Positions 17,631-23,786 of a stretch of 64,000 nt of DNA are shown here, piece by piece. Within the stretch, counting starts at the first letter, position 1; the number at the start of each line of letters is the position of its first letter. A model generated the notes under the pieces. That model worked only from the letters and a program-made list of their open reading frames with translations, ran no database searches and was not told the origin of the DNA. This stretch comes from Rhizobium laguerreae (GTDB lineage Bacteria; Pseudomonadota; Alphaproteobacteria; Rhizobiales; Rhizobiaceae): NCBI RefSeq assembly GCF_002008165.1, contig NZ_MRDM01000017.1:310749-374748 (forward strand), given 5' to 3'. The position numbers and the translations under genes were made by a program.

Positions 17631-17861
17631 CTAGATCCGTGAAGTCATTAGCTTTTCGGCAAGCTGCTGGACAAACCCGGTTTTCACGCCCGCATGCTCG
17701 CCGCCGGAATAGAAGCTGCTCAACATGCGACCGAGTAGCAACGGGTTCTCCTCGCTAATCATCCGTTGGACCAGGGCATCAGCCATTTCGCGGCCTTGGC
17801 GGTTCTGTGATGCCCAATCGCCGAGGGCCGGCTGAAGCAATACGCTTGTGCTGTTAACCAT
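17631..17861 (-). CDS. Small hypothetical protein (76 aa), first gene of leftward operon
   Basis: Start ATG 17861 is preferred because AGGAGA lies 8 nt upstream; the ATG at 17882 would place that site inside the gene. The protein (MVNSTSVLLQPALGDWASQNRQG...) is helical, with no known domain. It is divergent from the Arc-type regulator at 17996 and so is probably under its control through the tandem 10-mers between them. Confidence 0.6.
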   Translation of the reverse strand: MVNSTSVLLQPALGDWASQNRQGREMADALVQRMISEENPLLLGRMLSSFYSGGEHAGVKTGFVQQLAEKLMTSRI

Positions 17862-17954
17862 GTGAACTCTCCTGGTTTCCAAAATTGGATTTCAAGTTGC
17901 GTTGCAAGCAACTGTGTGCAGAATGCGATCAATGTTTGCGTATGTCAAAGGGAA

Positions 17955-17974
17955 TCTGCAAACATCTGCAAACA
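17955..17974. promoter_or_regulatory. Tandem 10-bp operator-like repeats
   Basis: TCTGCAAACA occurs twice back to back, exactly one helical turn apart, 22 nt upstream of the Arc-type gene. A partly complementary TGTTTGCG (about 17930-17938) and a GTTGC/GCAAC inverted repeat lie just to the left. Arc/MetJ-type proteins bind tandem short sites cooperatively, so this is a likely autoregulatory operator for 17996-18145 and the divergent operon. Confidence 0.5.
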
Positions 17975-17995
17975 ATTTAGATAGAGGGAATTGTC

Positions 17996-18145
17996 ATGGT
18001 AAGAAGTGCAGCTATCGGGATTCGCGTTGAGCCGGCTGTGAAGGATGCGCTCGAACAGGCGGCCAAAAACGACGGACGTTCGGTTGCGAGCTATCTAGAG
18101 CGATTGATAATCGCCCACCTCAAAGAGCTGAACCACAAGAAATAA
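17996..18145 (+). CDS. Ribbon-helix-helix (Arc-type) DNA-binding protein, 49 aa
   Basis: Starts MVRSAAIGIRVEP: an alternating beta strand, followed by two helices (AVKDALEQAAKNDGRS / VASYLERLIIAHLKEL), the classic RHH fold at about residues 6-45. GAGGGA precedes the ATG by 6 nt. It is too short for the usual ORF cut-off but has clear fold signature and spacing. It probably acts as a dimeric or tetrameric repressor of its own promoter and of the leftward operon. Confidence 0.75.
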   Translation: MVRSAAIGIRVEPAVKDALEQAAKNDGRSVASYLERLIIAHLKELNHKK

Positions 18146-18175
18146 ATAGCGACCCGTTGCTACCGCCATTCAACC

Positions 18176-18716
18176 GTCCCTAGATCATCCTGGGACAGGT
18201 GCCAAATGTACGCTCGATCTAGGGACGGGTTATCCAGCTGAATTCGTTCGATTAAATTCGCGCTGCCCCTAGTGTCCCTAGTGTCCCTAGTGAAATCGCA
18301 ATCGCTTATATTACGTCTCGAAACAGCCAATGGGCGAAGTTGAATGTCCGTTGTGCAGTATTCGCCAGAACTTAAGATTATACACGTGATTTTTTCACTA
18401 GGGACACTAGGGACCCTAGGGACAGAGGATAGTATATAATTGAAATATAAAGAAAAAAGCTGTCCCTGGTTGGTGGCTGTTTGTCCCTAGTGTCCCTAGA
18501 TTTTCGGGAAAAGTTGAATGCACAAAGGACATATTTCTGAAAATTCCGGCAAAAAATTTTTATGGACCGGGGCTCAGCGCCCCTCGCAGTGCACTGTAAC
18601 GCTAGATGGGACCCGTAGCGACCTTTGTCGATGTCCGTTTTGCAGTAGACCGGTTAACCCTGTCCATTGTGCAGACCTTCAGATGACCATGTCCGTTGTG
18701 CAATGTCCCTTGTGCA
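18176..18716. repeat. Iteron-like repeat region, candidate replication origin
   Basis: Two repeat families fill this AT-richer gene-free stretch. Family 1, GTCCCTAG: 18176-18183, tandem 9-mers at 18265-18291 (first copy one mismatch), and 18483-18490, 18492-18499; inverted copies at 18219-18226 and three tandem at 18398-18423. The two triplets face each other around about 105 bp. Family 2, TGTCCGTTGTGCA: 18345-18357, 18632-18644, 18661-18673, 18690-18702, 18704-18716 (0-2 changes), plus an inverted copy at 18519-18531. A very AT-rich segment (18428-18460) lies between them. The element encodes its own primase-helicase, so an origin is the simplest reading; a complex operator is the alternative. 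Confidence 0.55.
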
Positions 18717-18801
18717 AATCGTCATTCTACGAGTCCCATGTGCCGAGACTCAGCATAGTGTCTGTTGTGTTGTGCAGAAGCATGCGCGATGAGGAGTTGC
18801 G

Positions 18802-18981
18802 ATGAGAGACGTGTCGTCGAATGAGCCGCCAGCATATTCGATCGTTTTCGGCGATGCTGTCATGGAAGGCTTTACTCGAGAACAATCGGCCGAAAAGGTG
18901 AAAAGGGTTCTTGATGAGTGGGTCGTCGCACTCGCGAAGAGATGGGCACAGGAAGATCACGCAGGGGCCAACCGCGGGTAG
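18802..18981 (+). CDS. Small hypothetical protein (59 aa)
   Basis: ATG at 18802 with GAGGAG 7 nt upstream. The product starts MRDVSSNEPPAYSIVFGDAV and continues as an amphipathic helical stretch (EKVKRVLDEWVVALAKRWAQE). It resembles small prophage accessory proteins in size and layout only; no function can be given. It is the first plus-strand gene after the repeat region. Confidence 0.55.
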   Translation: MRDVSSNEPPAYSIVFGDAVMEGFTREQSAEKVKRVLDEWVVALAKRWAQEDHAGANRG

Positions 18982-19088
18982 TTTCATCAATAAGGTGTTT
19001 CGAAACTTGCTCATCTTCAGAAATGCTCTTGACGAGACGCGCTCAGCGACAGGATGAGTGAGATGTACAATCTACGCTCGGGGGAATC

Positions 19089-19781
19089 GTGGTCTTCTCG
19101 TCTCATCTTGATTGCAGGTCTTTTCTCAACCTCATCACCGGCCAATTGAGGGCTACCGACTCGATATTGTCGCCACTCCGTGCCGGCGCCATGATGCTCC
19201 TCCTTGGTTCGTCAGCGGCACATGCGGAAAAATCTCCGCAAGAGTGCACCGCCCTGGCGGACGGAGACAAGCGGCTTGTCTGCTACGATGAGATTTTCAA
19301 AGACAAAAGCGAGGCGGCGCAGCCAACACCGACGAACAGCAAATGGCAGCTAGCGACATCCAAATCCGAAATGGATGACAGCGCAACGCAGACGCTCACG
19401 CTAACCTCAGACGACAGCTTTGCAGGCAAATTTGGCGGCACGCAACGAGCGACGATGATCCTTCGATGCGACGAGCATGTCACCTCATTGTATTTCATCA
19501 TGGGTGACATGTTTTTGGCCGAGATCCAAGATTATGGCGTGATCTCCTACCGCGTTGACGAAAGGAAAGCGGCACAAAAATCGTTCGATGTTTCGACCGA
19601 CAATCAGGCCTTGGGGCTTTGGTCCGGTGGGTCTGCTATACCGTTCGCGAAGCAACTTTTTGGAGGTAAGAAACTGGTGATTCGTGTCACGCCCTACAAT
19701 GAGTCCCCCATTACGACGACATTTGACATCACAGATATTGAGAATGCGGCCAAGCCGGTTCGCGAGGAATGCAAATGGTGA
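19089..19781 (+). CDS. Secreted VasI-like protein
   Basis: 230 aa from GTG 19089 (GGGGGAA upstream); a later start at the MMLLLGSSAAHA signal peptide (about 19191) is possible. After cleavage at AHA the mature protein starts EKSPQECTALADGDKRLVCYDEIF, the Cys-containing motif seen in the VasI/DUF family of type VI secretion accessory proteins and relatives. The rest is beta-rich with few cysteines. It is not near other secretion genes, so it is more likely a cargo (lysogenic-conversion) protein exported to the periplasm. The next gene overlaps its stop. Confidence 0.6.
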   Translation: MVFSSHLDCRSFLNLITGQLRATDSILSPLRAGAMMLLLGSSAAHAEKSPQECTALADGDKRLVCYDEIFKDKSEAAQPTPTNSKWQLATSKSEMDDSATQTLTLTSDDSFAGKFGGTQRATMILRCDEHVTSLYFIMGDMFLAEIQDYGVISYRVDERKAAQKSFDVSTDNQALGLWSGGSAIPFAKQLFGGKKLVIRVTPYNESPITTTFDITDIENAAKPVREECKW

Positions 19782-20368
19782 AAGCAGCCATGTGGTTTTG
19801 CGGCGCGTTCTTCGGCATGAGCCTGGCAGCACTGGCGGCCGATGGCGATAGCTGCGGCGGTAACTACTGGCCAGGAACGTTGCCTGAGCATCAAGTTGAC
19901 TCCATAGACGTTAGCAGCCTGCAGTCGTTTTTGGATAAGGCGCCGGTGTTCGACGGGATCAAATTCGAGGTTACCCGAAAAGGAGGTGAACTTTGGTTGG
20001 ATATCGTAAGCTATCCTGGTGATCTGACTGCACTCGCTTCGATCAGGACGCTCTTTGTGATCGGCCGAGTTGTGAAGCCCGATTACAGCAAGCTTGTTCT
20101 CGCGGATAAACACGAAGGTGAGTTCGAGATTTCCTATCGCGATCTTCACTCCTTAGGTTGCCAATTTGTGTGGGGCGTCGAGGGCCGAGGGCAGAACCCC
20201 ATTGCGCTAAATCGAGACCTGACCGACGCACTTCGCTACTACCCCGCCGGGGAACGCGTGGCACCCCCATTCACTGGATCCTTGTTAGGCGATACAAACG
20301 TTATGCTGACCACGCTGAATCAGATCGTATATCCACAATGGCTCTTGAAAACGCTAGAAGTTCGATAG
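19775..20368 (+). CDS. Secreted hypothetical protein (197 aa)
   Basis: ATG 19775 is chosen over ATG 19769 because GAGGAA then sits at a good distance; the gene overlaps the upstream stop by 7 bases, so the pair is co-translated. A signal peptide (MVKAAMWFCGAFFGMSLAALAAD) is followed by a soluble domain with 'CGGNYWPGTLP' near the mature start. No family recognised. Together with 19089-19781 it forms an exported two-gene cargo unit in the phage-like part. Confidence 0.6.
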   Translation: MVKAAMWFCGAFFGMSLAALAADGDSCGGNYWPGTLPEHQVDSIDVSSLQSFLDKAPVFDGIKFEVTRKGGELWLDIVSYPGDLTALASIRTLFVIGRVVKPDYSKLVLADKHEGEFEISYRDLHSLGCQFVWGVEGRGQNPIALNRDLTDALRYYPAGERVAPPFTGSLLGDTNVMLTTLNQIVYPQWLLKTLEVR

Positions 20369-20436
20369 CAAGGATTAGCTGCACACCGCATCTGAAACAG
20401 GAAATACAGATTTTAGGTGTCAGATGCGCGCGGCGA

Positions 20437-20961
20437 TTATCCGTTTAGCATTTCGCTCGGCATGCCTATTTGTCGCTCAACAATAGGTTCGACCGCCTTG
20501 TAGGCAGTTTCGAATTGCACAACTTGACCCGCGATAAAGGGTAGATCCTCTTTCACCTTTGCACGAGAGAGCTCGGCCTTCATGCCGGCAAGTGCGACCT
20601 TCACCGCAGCGACCTTTTGTTTGTCAGCCACTGGCAAACCAATGCTGAAAAGGTCTACGCGTTGGTGTAATTCGAGCACTTGCTTGTTGATATCCGCGAC
20701 GAGCGCGGCGTCTGGCTTCTTGCCTTTCGCAAGCCCAGCAGTCAGCGCGTCGATCGAGGCGTACAGTTGGCGCTTGGCAGTGGCAACGGCTTGGTACTCT
20801 GTCAGCATCGTCGATTCAAATCGCTCAACTCGTGTTTGCTGAACCGTAAAATAGTAGGTCACAGCACCACCGCCGACCGCGCCAAAAAGGCCGCCTGCAG
20901 CGAGCGCGGCAGCAAATGCCTTCTTAACGTTGTCCCTGACAAACTCTACAAAGCCGGCCAT
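20437..20961 (-). CDS. Membrane-anchored coiled-coil protein (174 aa)
   Basis: AAGGAG lies 9 nt before the ATG. One transmembrane helix near the N-terminus (AFAAALAAGGLFGAVGGGAVTYYF, about 15-40) is followed by a long helical, lysine- and alanine-rich domain likely on the periplasmic side or forming a coiled coil. No enzyme motif. It follows, 42 nt downstream, the 381-aa gene that also has a membrane segment, so the two may form a membrane-linked module. Unknown function. Confidence 0.6.
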   Translation of the reverse strand: MAGFVEFVRDNVKKAFAAALAAGGLFGAVGGGAVTYYFTVQQTRVERFESTMLTEYQAVATAKRQLYASIDALTAGLAKGKKPDAALVADINKQVLELHQRVDLFSIGLPVADKQKVAAVKVALAGMKAELSRAKVKEDLPFIAGQVVQFETAYKAVEPIVERQIGMPSEMLNG

Positions 20962-21003
20962 CTAGATGATCTCCTTTGAAGATCAGATATAATATGGGGC
21001 GTG

Positions 21004-22149
21004 TTAATCATTATCGGTAGGCTTGTCGACGATCTTCGCTTTAGTCTTCAGACCTGTTTGATCAGCAGCTGCTTTTTGTGTCTTACAAAGATCGTCCCAC
21101 CAAGCGTGAGCGTTCGTAACAATTTGCATCGTTGATCTGACGTCGGCCTCTAACTCAAGATCACAGGCGGACACCCGACCGTTGGCTGAATTTTGAACTT
21201 CTATGGTGGTGGCGGCCAGAGGGCTCGCCCCCATCGTTGCGAGGACCGTCATGGCTGCGACAAAACCTGCTATCGCCGGGTTCTTCATTGGGCGCCCGAA
21301 AAAACCCGGCGAATGTACTTCAATAGAGATATCGCCGAATAGCTCGCGATTATAATACTGATTTATCGCTACGTGGAGCGGCAGGCCAATAAAGGTCTCA
21401 AGTTCCCCCGCTTTGAGAGCGACGTACATCGCCCCGTAAAGATTGGTCAGGAAGAGAACGTCAGTGAGGTCTTTTTGATCGATGACCTGCTCGGTCACCT
21501 CCATATAGCTGCCTGAAACGTCGCCCCAGACATAGTCCCCGTACGCATGCTCGTAAAATTCGTGCCGGTCATGATCGTCGCTTACGCGGATGATCGCCTG
21601 CCGGTTCTGCATCAGCTGAATGGCTCGTTGGCCAAATTCGTACTTTGCGGACTCCGTCTGAATGAACGTAACCCGCCGAGCGGGGACGCGATCGGCGCCA
21701 TAGCGTGCAATATCAACTCGGAAGTCCGGATCGAAATCCTCGGAAAGCTCAGCAAGTAGAACTCTCGAGTTATAGCCGGGACCTGGGATCACAAAGAGAT
21801 CACCCGGCTTCGCATCGACGTAGAGGTTTTTCACCTCCCGCATATATCGCGGAGCGTCTCTGCCTTCGAGCTTGACGCCATAGTCCTCGATCAACCGACT
21901 TGGCTTTCGGGCCTCGGGCCTGCCACTCTTGTGCCAGCCACCGATTGCTCTGGACATCCTGAGCTGCTGGCGCACTCCTTCATCACCAATATCCGGAGAG
22001 GTTTCAAACTTGATACCCGGAATATCGAGGAAAATGGATGAAGTGGCGATGAAGTCGTTATAAAAACGTTTGCCGTCACCAGGATGGAGAACAAAGATCT
22101 GATGATCTTTTTCGATCACCCGCATAGCGGGATCGAGAATCAGTGTCAT
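21004..22149 (-). CDS. Hypothetical protein with N-terminal soluble domain and C-terminal membrane helix (381 aa)
   Basis: The first 265 residues are a soluble alpha/beta region with a beta-barrel-like stretch (KPGDLFVIPGPGYNSRVLLAELSEDF, about 113-138). A single hydrophobic helix follows at about 290-315 (AIAGFVAAMTVLATMGASPLAATTI), then about 65 polar residues with two cysteines. I do not recognise the family. It is convergent with the secreted pair and starts just left of the excisionase-like gene, in a position where prophages often keep exclusion or immunity genes. Confidence 0.6.
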   Translation of the reverse strand: MTLILDPAMRVIEKDHQIFVLHPGDGKRFYNDFIATSSIFLDIPGIKFETSPDIGDEGVRQQLRMSRAIGGWHKSGRPEARKPSRLIEDYGVKLEGRDAPRYMREVKNLYVDAKPGDLFVIPGPGYNSRVLLAELSEDFDPDFRVDIARYGADRVPARRVTFIQTESAKYEFGQRAIQLMQNRQAIIRVSDDHDRHEFYEHAYGDYVWGDVSGSYMEVTEQVIDQKDLTDVLFLTNLYGAMYVALKAGELETFIGLPLHVAINQYYNRELFGDISIEVHSPGFFGRPMKNPAIAGFVAAMTVLATMGASPLAATTIEVQNSANGRVSACDLELEADVRSTMQIVTNAHAWWDDLCKTQKAAADQTGLKTKAKIVDKPTDND

Positions 22150-22306
22150 TTTAAAGGAGCCCCTCGTACGCGCGTAAATTGGTAAAAGGGATTGCTGTTG
22201 TCAACTGTCGATTACATCCATGGATAATGGGGAGGTATGCATTAGCTCGCGACTTGGCGCCCTCATCTGTGGTGCGCCATCAATCTACCGATTGCTCACT
22301 AAGCGA

Positions 22307-22558
22307 CTAGCGCTGTTCTGAGGTGGATCGGACCGTTTTCGATAGGCGTTGCGTGGCCCATAGATCCAGTTCTGTGATCGAATATAGCGGGATACGCCCG
22401 CTGTATTGCATCGCTGGACCGCCGCCGACTGTCGCCCATTTCGCGAGCGTCGAAACCGCAACGTCGATTCCATGAGTTGAAGCCAGATACGCAGGAACAT
22501 CGGCTCTGCGAAGGCGTGGGCGCGCCGTGGGTTTTGCAGGGTTTTCAGACATGTCCAC
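22307..22558 (-). CDS. Excisionase-like helix-turn-helix protein (83 aa)
   Basis: GTG 22558 has AAGGAG 6 nt upstream; ATG 22552 is an alternative. The sequence has the winged-HTH/MerR-like pattern of small excisionases: 'RRADVPAYLASTHGIDVAVSTLAKWATVGGGP...GRIPLYSITELDLWATQRLS'. Such proteins bend DNA and can act as recombination directionality factors. It is the best candidate partner for LSR1 or LSR2, though it lies far from both. It is a monocistronic gene facing left. Confidence 0.65.
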   Translation of the reverse strand: MDMSENPAKPTARPRLRRADVPAYLASTHGIDVAVSTLAKWATVGGGPAMQYSGRIPLYSITELDLWATQRLSKTVRSTSEQR

Positions 22559-22836
22559 GTTTAACTCCTTGCTGGAAAAGGAAATATTAATTTCTCGGCG
22601 GCCTTTGGGCTTCGAAGATTCAGCCGGATTGGCGTAGAAATCTTATTGCGATAGAAGCCGTTGCTTTTGCGCTTCGGACTCGCCTTGTCAGCTGGACCAC
22701 CTACGACGAAGCTGACGAAATCACTTTGCGACAATTAGCGGCTTTCAAAATGATTTGGTGCGTGTGAAATTGATTGCGGCGCCGAATAAAATCATTTTGT
22801 CAATGCGTGCCAATTAATTTTGCGTAAAATTTATCG

Positions 22837-22865
22837 TTGACCAACACTTAGAACTGTCCAATAGT
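22837..22865 (+). promoter_or_regulatory. Predicted promoter of antitoxin RNA
   Basis: TTGACC (22837-22842), 17-nt spacer, AATAGT (22860-22865). The expected start is about 22872, exactly where the repeat complementary to the toxin start region begins. Alternative -10 hexamers shifted by 1-2 nt are possible. Confidence 0.55.
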
Positions 22866-22871
22866 TAAATC

Positions 22872-22949
22872 GCTTCTGCGGTCAAATTTCGTTTTGACCT
22901 CAAAATCGAAAGCTCGTCAGGGGTCGTAGCCTAGACGAGCTTTCTTTTT
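22872..22949 (+). ncRNA. Predicted type I antitoxin RNA (par RNA II-like)
   Basis: About 78 nt from the predicted promoter to the T-run of the hairpin. Its first 31 nt (22872-22902) are 27/31 identical to 23053-23082, which on the other strand is the ribosome binding site and start codon region of the convergent peptide gene; the RNA should therefore pair with that mRNA and block translation. Its terminator loop contains GTCGTAG (22923-22929), complementary to the loop CTACGAC of a hairpin in the toxin leader (23132-23116 read on the minus strand). This is the interaction plan of RNA II in the Fst/par system. Not verified by transcription data. Confidence 0.65.
22909..22949. terminator. Shared bidirectional terminator hairpin of the toxin-antitoxin locus
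   Basis: Ten-bp stem AAAGCTCGTC (22909-22918) and GACGAGCTTT (22934-22943), 15-nt loop, then CTTTTT on the plus strand. On the minus strand it is followed by CGATTTTG, a weaker tail. Convergent transcripts from both sides end here. Confidence 0.8.
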
Positions 22950-22958
22950 ATCCGCAGC

Positions 22959-23066
22959 TTATTGCGGCGGCTCCTTCTTGCGTCGGAACCTATCGTAAAT
23001 CTGGATAGCAGCCACTACTGCAGCAGGTATCCCGATAATCATAAGAGCAATTGCTTCTGCGCTCAA
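22959..23066 (-). CDS. Small membrane peptide, predicted type I toxin of Fst/Ldr-like type (35 aa)
   Basis: A TTG start (23066) lies 9 nt after a strong GAGGTG; a GTG at 23078 would add four residues but overlaps that site. The peptide has a short N-terminus (SAEAIALM), one membrane helix with a central proline (IIGIPAAVVAAIQIYDRF) and a charged RRKKEPPQ tail. Fst and Ldr toxins share this plan: about 30-35 aa, one helix containing Pro, and a charged C-terminus. The gene converges on the antitoxin RNA across a common hairpin. Expected to damage the inner membrane if translated. The homology is by pattern, not by alignment. Confidence 0.6.
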   Translation of the reverse strand: MSAEAIALMIIGIPAAVVAAIQIYDRFRRKKEPPQ

Positions 23067-23082
23067 ATTGCGTTTCACCTCA
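23053..23082. repeat. Direct repeat covering toxin translation start (partner 22872-22902)
   Basis: Thirty bp matching 22872-22902 with two G/C changes, one T/G change and one single-base gap. The arms contain GCTTCTGCG, TCAAATT and ACCTCA on the plus strand; on the toxin strand these are the start codon and GAGGT region. Confidence 0.8.
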
Positions 23083-23115
23083 CTTTCATTTCATCGTTTT
23101 CCTTCGGTCCATTAG

Positions 23116-23132
23116 GTCCGGTCGTAGCGGAC
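23116..23132 (-). promoter_or_regulatory. Toxin mRNA leader hairpin
   Basis: On the minus strand GTCCGCTACGACCGGAC folds with a 5-bp stem and 7-nt loop CTACGAC, upstream of the toxin ribosome binding site. The loop is the exact complement of GTCGTAG in the antitoxin terminator loop. It is assumed to be transcribed; no clear toxin promoter was identified to its right. Confidence 0.5.
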
Positions 23133-23689
23133 TATGGATACTTACCGTGCGAACTTAGGGATTGCCTAGTCCACAAAACTGCTACGCGTAATCAAATCTT
23201 AACTAGGGAGATTGTGGTCACTCTTCAGGATTCCGTCAACTACCCTTTAGATTTCGCCGTTTCGGCATGTTTGAGATTACTGTGGTCCTGTGAACATCGT
23301 GGTTACCGATGATCAAAGATCTGTCCAGCAGGCTACACTCTTCTTCGTCTTAGCCCTAACAATTTTTGTTTGCCTGGATGCAAGGGCAGACCGACCCAGT
23401 GGGTTTAACTGCCATCTGTCCAGTGACGATCGGAGCCGCCATGCGCGTCCCTTATCTCCAACAGTGAGGCTACGTTGCAATCAATTGCAACCCATACTTC
23501 CACCGCGTCTTACCCTGTTCATCGCGCCGCTTAAAAGCGAATTCACGGATTGCAGCCACGTTTTCCTTTCCGATAAGTTTTCTTCTGCGCTACCAGTCAG
23601 AGCGCAGCAACATGTTTTCATGCCGACTTCAGAATTAAGGAACTGTGCCAGGATCGAAGTTTGTTGAACAAGATGGACCGGCGTCCTTT
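23133..23689. other. Gene-poor stretch; one doubtful ORF
   Basis: No convincing gene. A plus-strand frame from GTG 23290 to 23667 would encode 125 aa with a signal-peptide-like start (TLFFVLALTIFVCLDARA), but it has no ribosome binding site and its later part has random-looking composition, so it is not called. The toxin promoter should lie at the left edge of this stretch. The right edge leads into the repeats before the portal gene. Confidence 0.4.
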
Positions 23690-23729
23690 ATTCAATAAAA
23701 AGTTGAATTAGCAATGTTGCATTCAACAT
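23690..23729. promoter_or_regulatory. Inverted repeats upstream of the portal operon
   Basis: ATTCAA (23690-23695) and TTGAAT (23703-23708) around 7 nt, then ATGTTG (23714-23719) and CAACAT (23724-23729) around 4 nt. The TTGAAT/ATTCAA words also form the repeat at 13118-13140 and occur in the origin region (GTTGAAT at about 18340 and 18513). They may be binding sites of one element-encoded regulator. Confidence 0.45.
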
Positions 23730-23786
23730 GGGATTGTCATCGGCTGATCGCGTGCCATAATGGCCGCTCATCAGTGACCGGGCCCA

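Noticed and set aside
18265..18499. CRISPR array
   Set aside because: Repeats are 8-13 bp, partly inverted, with no uniform spacers and no cas genes, so iteron-like repeats fit and CRISPR does not.
18518..18805. Plus-strand 95-aa frame with CxxC pairs that look like zinc fingers
   Set aside because: The Cys pairs come from the TGTCCGTTGTGCA repeats (read as CP.C); there is no ribosome binding site, and the repeats, not a protein, explain the pattern.
22962..23312. Plus-strand 116-aa frame over the toxin region
   Set aside because: It runs antisense through the toxin gene, the repeat and the leader hairpin and has no domain; the toxin-antitoxin reading explains the sequence better.
23290..23667. 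125-aa frame with a signal-peptide-like start
   Set aside because: No ribosome binding site, random-looking composition after the first 35 residues, and no partner gene; kept only as a note for that gap.
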